A program made the translations under genes and the position numbers. From a virus, in IMG/VR virus record IMGVR_UViG_3300035663_000053, positions 1 through 36,248 of that record: a stretch of DNA of 36,248 nt, one strand, 5' to 3'. The notes under the pieces were generated by a model, which saw nothing but the letters and a program-made list of their open reading frames with translations, ran no database searches and was not told the origin of the DNA. Of this stretch, positions 31,204 through 36,248 are shown one piece after another (position 1 is the first letter of the stretch; every line of letters begins with the position of its first letter).

Positions 31204-33624
31204 ATGGCTATTAAAACTTTAAAAGAGTTTCGCAAGCAGTATCCACAGTATAACGATATGTCTGACGTTGAGTTGGCGGATGCTTTGCATGCTAAATATT
31301 ATGCGGATATGCCCAAACAAGAATTTTTGCAAACTATAGAAGTTGCAGCACCTACTATTCAAAAAACACTCCCTGCAAAAAAAGAAGAACGTTCACTTTT
31401 TGGTGTAACGCGTGGCGCTATGGACAAAAGACTGCAAGAACTTGGGCTAGGCGAATTTAGACCCGATTCACCAGCTAGTAGGGGTGGGACGCAGGGTATT
31501 GATGATGTCTTGGCTACCTTACAATCTCCTTTTTACAACATTGGTAATAAGCTTGGTATTACAGATAAAACTGGTGCACAAAACCGCGCTGAAATGTTTC
31601 GTAAAAACACAGAAGGTATCGATATTAATGACCCTTCTTTCACAGGCATGCGTACAGTTGGTAATGTTGCGGCTACTTGGCCTGTCGGTGGTTTTGTGGG
31701 TTCTGGTATTAAGGCACTTGCAGGAACTAATGCGTTGCGAACTCTCGCGCCAGCAGCCTCAAATGTACTTTCTAAATTAGGTACGGCTACTGGAACAGGT
31801 GGCTTATCTTCTTTGGGTGGTGTTACTACTGGTGAAAAATTAGCTAATGCGGCAATTAGAGTAGGTGGCGGTGGGATTAGTGGAGGCGCTATAACAGGCG
31901 CAATTAATCCTGATGATTGGTTAGAGGGCGTAGGTATTGGTGCTGCAATTCCAGTAGGTGGGGCGGCACTTAAAGGGTTATATAACTTTGGCGCAAACGC
32001 AACTGGCCCTTTACGCGAAGCTTGGCGTACTGCTAAAGTACGTGAGTTACTTGCTAAAGAACTTGGGGGTTCCAAAGGTGTTCAAAGAGTAATTGATGCT
32101 GTTAAATCTAACGTAGGCGACTTCCTACCAGGCACACCTCAAACACTTGCTGACCGAATAGCAGCTGCTAATGTGGGTAAAACTACTAAAGCTGGCGCAC
32201 CACTAATTGCCATGGAGAATGCTCTTGCAGTAGATCCTAAGTCAGGCGCTGTGGACTTGTTGAAATCGATTAAAGCTACACAAGAGGCGGGGCGTGCTCA
32301 AGCAATTGGTAATATTGCAGGTAGCCCAGTATTAAAAGATGCCGCTGAACGTGCTCGTCGTGCTATTACTGCACCAATGCGTGAAGAAACATTTGCACGT
32401 GCGGATGTTGGTGAGCAAATACCTAAAGTATTAAGCCCATTAAAAGCAGCAAATGAAGCCGCCGCTACTGAGGCAGTAGGTGATGTACGTCGCTTTACTG
32501 CTGCGGGTGAACGTGCCAAAGACCTTTCTAAAACTTGGACAAGTAGTGTTGATAAGGCAGAGGGCGTAGTACGACGTCCTATCCAATACACATACCCAGG
32601 ACAATTAGCTGGTAAAGCCGAAGAAGTTGCGCAAGGCGCTGCTGACCAATCATTGGTGTCGGGTAATCTTGCTAAAGTAAATCAAGCACAGTTAGAAAAT
32701 TTACAGGCTTTGGGTATTAAACCAATTGACCTAAATGGCTTTATAAGTAAGATTGAGCAATTAAAAAATGAGCCTGGTTCAAGCGCTGTTACTGAGATTC
32801 AAAGCTTGTTACAACGTATCCAAAACAAAGCACAAGAGTTAGTACAACGGGGCGGTGGCGTAGCAAACGTGCGTGACATTGACGCCATCCGTAAGTCTGA
32901 GTTATCTAACATTGTAAATGAGCTTGCCAACGCTAAAGGCGTAGGCGGTGACAAATCTCACATGGCTGGCGTGGTTGGTAAGCTTAAAGATGACTTAATT
33001 AATATCATTGATGAGTCTGCTGGTGGTGGTTATAGAAACTACTTACAAACCTTTGCTAACTTGAGCAAACCTATTAACGAGATGGAAGTTGCTGGTGGTT
33101 TGAAAGCGGCCTTACGCCCACCTACAGGTACTGAAAATCCAACAGGCTTTCTACAGGAAGTTAATCGTTTAGAAAACGAAATTGATCCTGAATCAGGTCT
33201 AGCTTTGATTCATAAATTATCTCCTGAATCAAAAGTAAAAGTAACACAAACTGCTAATGAGCTTGCACGTGACGTAGAGCGTGGTGGCTTAGCACAAGGT
33301 GTTCAGACCGACATCCGTAGAGATGTAATGGACGAGTCAGCTTCACTACCTGGGCTAATCAACAAAGTAATCTCAACTGCTAACTTTGTTGGTAAAATGT
33401 TAGCTAGGGATGCTCGTGGTCAAATAAATACCGATATGATTAATTTGATGGCTAGAGACCCAAATGGGTTTATAGCTAAATATTTAGAGCAGGTACCCCC
33501 CAGTCAACGAGAATTATTTATGAATACTGTAAAAGATGCGGCCTTAAATACTGCACGTGTGGTTATACCAGCTTCAAATGCACCTACTGATACAGGTGAA
33601 CAAGTTTGGCAGGAGGCACAATAA
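31204..33624 (+). CDS. Large ejection (internal virion) protein
   Basis: An 806-residue protein starting after AGGA. Residues 9-41 read FRKQYPQYNDMSDVELADAL then ADMPKQEF, an N-terminal motif found on other phages' internal proteins and on some virion enzymes. Residues 50-140 are hydrophilic. Residues about 145-265 are Gly/Ala-rich with several hydrophobic segments (WPVGGFVGSGIKALAG, GGISGGAITGAI, GVGIGAAIPVGGAAL), consistent with membrane-active sequences. The last 500 residues are helical, with a coiled-coil look and many charged repeats. No catalytic motif is seen. Large size, hydrophobic centre and position in the block with the GH108 protein fit a channel-forming ejection protein. The next start lies on its stop (TAATG). 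Confidence 0.7.
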   Translation: MAIKTLKEFRKQYPQYNDMSDVELADALHAKYYADMPKQEFLQTIEVAAPTIQKTLPAKKEERSLFGVTRGAMDKRLQELGLGEFRPDSPASRGGTQGIDDVLATLQSPFYNIGNKLGITDKTGAQNRAEMFRKNTEGIDINDPSFTGMRTVGNVAATWPVGGFVGSGIKALAGTNALRTLAPAASNVLSKLGTATGTGGLSSLGGVTTGEKLANAAIRVGGGGISGGAITGAINPDDWLEGVGIGAAIPVGGAALKGLYNFGANATGPLREAWRTAKVRELLAKELGGSKGVQRVIDAVKSNVGDFLPGTPQTLADRIAAANVGKTTKAGAPLIAMENALAVDPKSGAVDLLKSIKATQEAGRAQAIGNIAGSPVLKDAAERARRAITAPMREETFARADVGEQIPKVLSPLKAANEAAATEAVGDVRRFTAAGERAKDLSKTWTSSVDKAEGVVRRPIQYTYPGQLAGKAEEVAQGAADQSLVSGNLAKVNQAQLENLQALGIKPIDLNGFISKIEQLKNEPGSSAVTEIQSLLQRIQNKAQELVQRGGGVANVRDIDAIRKSELSNIVNELANAKGVGGDKSHMAGVVGKLKDDLINIIDESAGGGYRNYLQTFANLSKPINEMEVAGGLKAALRPPTGTENPTGFLQEVNRLENEIDPESGLALIHKLSPESKVKVTQTANELARDVERGGLAQGVQTDIRRDVMDESASLPGLINKVISTANFVGKMLARDARGQINTDMINLMARDPNGFIAKYLEQVPPSQRELFMNTVKDAALNTARVVIPASNAPTDTGEQVWQEAQ

Positions 33625-34343
33625 TGGGCTTACAAATTATTAAAACAATTACTGAAACTATTGCAAAGCCTAAAAAAGCGGCTAAAGCATTTGACGAGCA
33701 CAAGACCTGGTACAACGAGGCGATGCCCGTAGAGCTAAGTGCCAAGCACCCCGAACTAGGGCGTGCCCGTGCTGTGGGTTCGCCGCGTGACACTGCTGCG
33801 GAGTATGCGGGTGCCATGGACTGGGCACAACGTTCTCCGTTCGGCGAAACTACGGACAGTGCTTTGGCAATCATTTATCAATTGCTAAACAATGGTCTTA
33901 CTAAGAATGCGCGGGACAACATGCAACAAGACTTGGCAGCTATTAAAGCTGCTAAGGGTAAAGACTATTCACAAAGTGACTTGCTTGATATTGCGGCCAA
34001 GTATGCTAAAGAGCACTCTTACGGCACACCTGCTACGGATGTACTACCGGAGGAAGAAGACACACCTAAGACACAATTATACGCAATGGGTGGTCTAGCT
34101 ACTGCTATGCCTCAGCAAGGCGCACCTTCACCATCTATGAATATGTTGGGCGGTATGCCACCTCAAGGCACCCCCTCACCAGCTATAAATATGATGAGCA
34201 GTATGGGTGGTATGCCTCCGCAAGCAAATGCACAACCTAACCCATTAGCCTCAATGGGTGGTATGCCTCAGCAACCTAAGAATTACACAAACCCATTTGG
34301 GCAATACGCATTAAACGCAGCGCCCGGTGAAAACTTAATCTAG
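33624..34343 (+). CDS. Last late gene: Met/Pro/Gly-rich C-terminal protein
   Basis: A 239-residue protein. ATG 33624 is chosen because AGGAGG (33611-33616) lies seven bases upstream; an earlier TTG (33606) would put six residues over that site. The first 150 residues are helical and soluble (VELSAKHPELGRARAVGSP, then YAGAMDWAQRSPFGE). The C-terminal 90 are low complexity, with repeats of GGMP and Pro-Gln-Gly: MGGLATAMPQQG, LGGMPPQGTP, SMGGMPPQ and SMGGMPQQP. The repeat style resembles the GGMG stretch of the internal protein at 21329. It closes the rightward gene set; its stop shares bases with the minus-strand stop in CTAG (34340-34343). Probably a virion protein; function unknown. Confidence 0.65.
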   Translation: MGLQIIKTITETIAKPKKAAKAFDEHKTWYNEAMPVELSAKHPELGRARAVGSPRDTAAEYAGAMDWAQRSPFGETTDSALAIIYQLLNNGLTKNARDNMQQDLAAIKAAKGKDYSQSDLLDIAAKYAKEHSYGTPATDVLPEEEDTPKTQLYAMGGLATAMPQQGAPSPSMNMLGGMPPQGTPSPAINMMSSMGGMPPQANAQPNPLASMGGMPQQPKNYTNPFGQYALNAAPGENLI

Positions 34344-36247
34344 AACTTAGAAACCTTACCCATTGCCTCGGAAGGGCCGAACACTTTGTCTACGTGTTCG
34401 CGCACTGTGTCAGGTTTAGCGTTCAACCACAAATCCTCGTTACGTAACACGTAGAAGCGTTGTTTTCCGAATGTGTCTGTCCGTGTCTGAGGCAGTGTCT
34501 TCGCCCCGCAACGGCTCATCTCACGACCTAGACCATTAGACGTCACACGCTTGTTGTCGTTAGGGTCGTACAGCCATTTCAAGTGCTTGTTCAAGACAAG
34601 GTCAAGGTCTTTAACATCCACCCCTAAGTACTCAGCCAAGCGTGGCAACTCTAGGTCTAGGTTCTCTAGGAACGAGTGCACCCATTGGTTCAAGTCAGAA
34701 CGACCATGGTCAATCAACTCTAGCTTACTTGCCGTTGTTGGTGCCCTAGCTGTTGGGTTAAACGTCGACAAGTCTAGGTTCAAGAAGTAGTCGAACAGCG
34801 CCTCTGTACCGCCATTGTTCTTCCAACGTATGTACTTGTCGTAGAACTCAGGCGCCTCGGCTCTCTTTTGCGCCGTGCGATGTATCATGAAACGACGGTC
34901 TTGGTCATCCAAGAAGAACGCAGCAGGATGGTTAGACGTAAAGTAATAGTTAATGCAGTCAGGCACTGTGTAGGTGGGCAGGTTCTTCATGTTGATGCGT
35001 AGCAACTTCTGCGTAATCATCGCCTTGATTTTGTCGGCCTCCGTACGGCGGTCACTGCCTGTAATCTCGTCGCCCATCACGAACTGGCGATTGATTGCCC
35101 ACTCGTTAAAGGTGCTGTGCAACTCAGCATTACCAATCTCGGTAAAGTTGTCGCCATACATAGCGCCAATCGTGTAGCCCAACAAGGACTTACCTGTGCC
35201 TTGTTCCGGACCCCAAATCACTACGCTGGTAAACATCTTCGCACCAGGGTTCTGCATAGGGTAGGCAATCCATTGCTCGAACCAATCACGCGCCAATACC
35301 TCGTCACCGAAAATATGGTCTAGCAATTCTGTCCATGGTTTGATGTTGCCCTTCTTAGGTTCGATAGGCCAACCTGACCAGGTGTTGTACTCTTGGTCTT
35401 CGATTTCAGGCTTACCGGGTTTGAACGTCATGGTCTGAACGTCTGTTCGGGCAGTCCAACGCAACCACTCCATCGGAACCTTCACTTCTACCTTCTTGAC
35501 GTTACCATTTCCTGAGGCAATGTACTCTGTGATGTTATTATTGGCAAAATGACCGTTGCAGAAAGATTCGCGCTTTATACGGCGCCCGTTAACGCGTTCA
35601 ACGATGAGGTCTTGGTCTATGACATAGGCAAAACGTGAATTCAGCTCTGAGAGCCTCTCACCTAGCGCCAAGCCCCTAGTGTCTTTTAAGACTTCCTCAA
35701 TATCGCCTCCAGAGACCAAAAAGTCGTCTAAACCTTGCTTTTCGCCTGAACTTGTCGTCGGTAGGGATGCAATACGGGGCAACGCGCCAAGTGCGAGGAG
35801 CTTTTTCGCTAAAGTCACTTGGGCAAGCGCAACGTTCGGATTGCTCGCGGCATCACTATCAAAGATAATCGTAACGTTACGACCCATCCAGTTGAGCTTA
35901 GGTAGCGGTTCGAGCAAGTCGATGTTACGTTTTGAGCTTGACCAGGTGTTGACCCCTCCGAGCGCAATACATGGCACTCCGCTCTTCGTACCTTTGGCGC
36001 CTTTAAGCTCGCCCTCTGTAATGACAATACTAATGTCAGGACGCACTGCGATGGTTGACCAAGGTGCCAAGGGTGCGAGGTAGGCTTCGTTCAAGGTGCC
36101 TGCTGCTTGGGCATAACGTTGAGGCTTGGCTACTTGCCCTGCAAAGCCACTGGGCTTGTCTAAGTAGCGGATGCGGTAGAAGGCAGTCTGTTTACCGTCT
36201 ATGTCAAAGTAAGGTATGAAGATACCACGCACTTTTAGGAACTGTGA
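34340..36247 (-). CDS. Primase-helicase, 5'-truncated by window edge
   Basis: A replication protein on the opposite strand, read back to the right edge and open beyond it (a GTG at 36232 is only an internal codon). About 635 residues are visible. The N-terminal part matches DUF3854/TOPRIM-like primase domains: IVITEGELKG (about 35998-36027), a GGVNTWSS stretch and VTIIFDSDAASNPN with GLDDFL. The C-terminal part is an SF3-type helicase of the DUF5906 kind: Walker A GPEQGTGKS (35180-35213), Walker B VMGDE (35066-35080), a TSN sensor (34931-34939) and DRRF (34889-34900). Together they would unwind DNA and prime it. An N-terminal zinc or primase part is probably outside the window. Codons are G+C-rich like terL. 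Confidence 0.88.
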   Translation of the reverse strand, partial: SQFLKVRGIFIPYFDIDGKQTAFYRIRYLDKPSGFAGQVAKPQRYAQAAGTLNEAYLAPLAPWSTIAVRPDISIVITEGELKGAKGTKSGVPCIALGGVNTWSSSKRNIDLLEPLPKLNWMGRNVTIIFDSDAASNPNVALAQVTLAKKLLALGALPRIASLPTTSSGEKQGLDDFLVSGGDIEEVLKDTRGLALGERLSELNSRFAYVIDQDLIVERVNGRRIKRESFCNGHFANNNITEYIASGNGNVKKVEVKVPMEWLRWTARTDVQTMTFKPGKPEIEDQEYNTWSGWPIEPKKGNIKPWTELLDHIFGDEVLARDWFEQWIAYPMQNPGAKMFTSVVIWGPEQGTGKSLLGYTIGAMYGDNFTEIGNAELHSTFNEWAINRQFVMGDEITGSDRRTEADKIKAMITQKLLRINMKNLPTYTVPDCINYYFTSNHPAAFFLDDQDRRFMIHRTAQKRAEAPEFYDKYIRWKNNGGTEALFDYFLNLDLSTFNPTARAPTTASKLELIDHGRSDLNQWVHSFLENLDLELPRLAEYLGVDVKDLDLVLNKHLKWLYDPNDNKRVTSNGLGREMSRCGAKTLPQTRTDTFGKQRFYVLRNEDLWLNAKPDTVREHVDKVFGPSEAMGKVSKF

Positions 36248-36248
36248 G

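Noticed and set aside
31533-32075. Minus-strand open frame of 180 codons
   Set aside because: It mirrors the Gly/Ala-rich hydrophobic part of the ejection protein, giving a Pro/Ala/Leu-rich antisense product; typical shadow of low-complexity coding.
35679-36083. Plus-strand open frame of 134 codons opposite the primase-helicase
   Set aside because: Antisense to TOPRIM-like motifs that are clearly coding; no family resemblance and no ribosome binding site.
34344-36248. Possibility that the window holds a complete phage genome with both ends
   Set aside because: Both the terminase and the primase-helicase are open at the edges, so the genome continues on both sides; no terminal repeat is visible.

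Overview
The window is a 36.2 kb piece of a tailed double-stranded DNA phage genome (or a prophage copy) with podovirus-type architecture. It has a large terminase, portal, scaffold and HK97-type capsid, two head-to-tail adaptor-type proteins, a P22 gp10-like tail nozzle and a set of large internal (ejection) proteins. There is no tape measure, sheath, tail tube or baseplate gene. An overlapping i-spanin/o-spanin pair and sigma-70-like promoters point to a Gram-negative host. I saw no integrase, repressor, tRNA, CRISPR array or insertion sequence. The host cannot be named from the sequence; an aquatic bacterial phage is only a guess from the style of the structural proteins.

Layout: (1) 3-1106, terminase large subunit, cut off by the left window edge. 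(2) A terminator followed by a promoter (1169-1231), then the head operon 1274-8118: portal with a long Gln/Glu-rich coiled-coil tail, three small proteins, a GroES-like co-chaperonin, scaffold, an unknown protein, a likely decoration protein and the major capsid protein. (3) A UUCG terminator and an extended -10 promoter (8145-8211), then virion proteins, a 52-aa DUF3008-like protein, and a P22 gp4-like adaptor with an inserted beta-rich module. These are followed by a zinc-ribbon protein and an SU10-type adaptor (8275-11391). (4) A fibre/appendage block 11388-17717: a fibre with a near-perfect 183-bp tandem duplication, a small beta protein, a 937-aa repeat-rich protein and a Gly-rich adhesin-like protein. 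(5) A lysis block 17727-19722: XhlA-like holin candidate, DUF5856-like protein, M15 peptidase endolysin, two small membrane proteins, an Rz-like i-spanin and a fully nested Rz1-like lipoprotein at 19475-19636. (6) Two more appendage proteins, a Met/Gly-rich internal protein and the nozzle (19724-25092). (7) An ejection-type block 25106-34343, including a protein with a DUF4214-like domain and one with an embedded GH108-type muramidase. (8) On the minus strand, 34340-36247, a primase-helicase (DUF3854/TOPRIM-like plus SF3-type helicase), cut off by the right edge. It meets the late genes tail to tail on a shared CTAG.

All late genes run rightward and are tightly packed; many join through ATGA or TAATG overlaps, so translational coupling is likely. 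The only non-coding gaps over 100 bp are 1107-1273 and 8119-8274, and each holds a terminator followed by a promoter. A third structured gap (9025-9084) holds a 12-bp hairpin with a GUAA loop. Base composition is mosaic: the terminase and primase-helicase are visibly richer in G+C than the structural and fibre genes between them.
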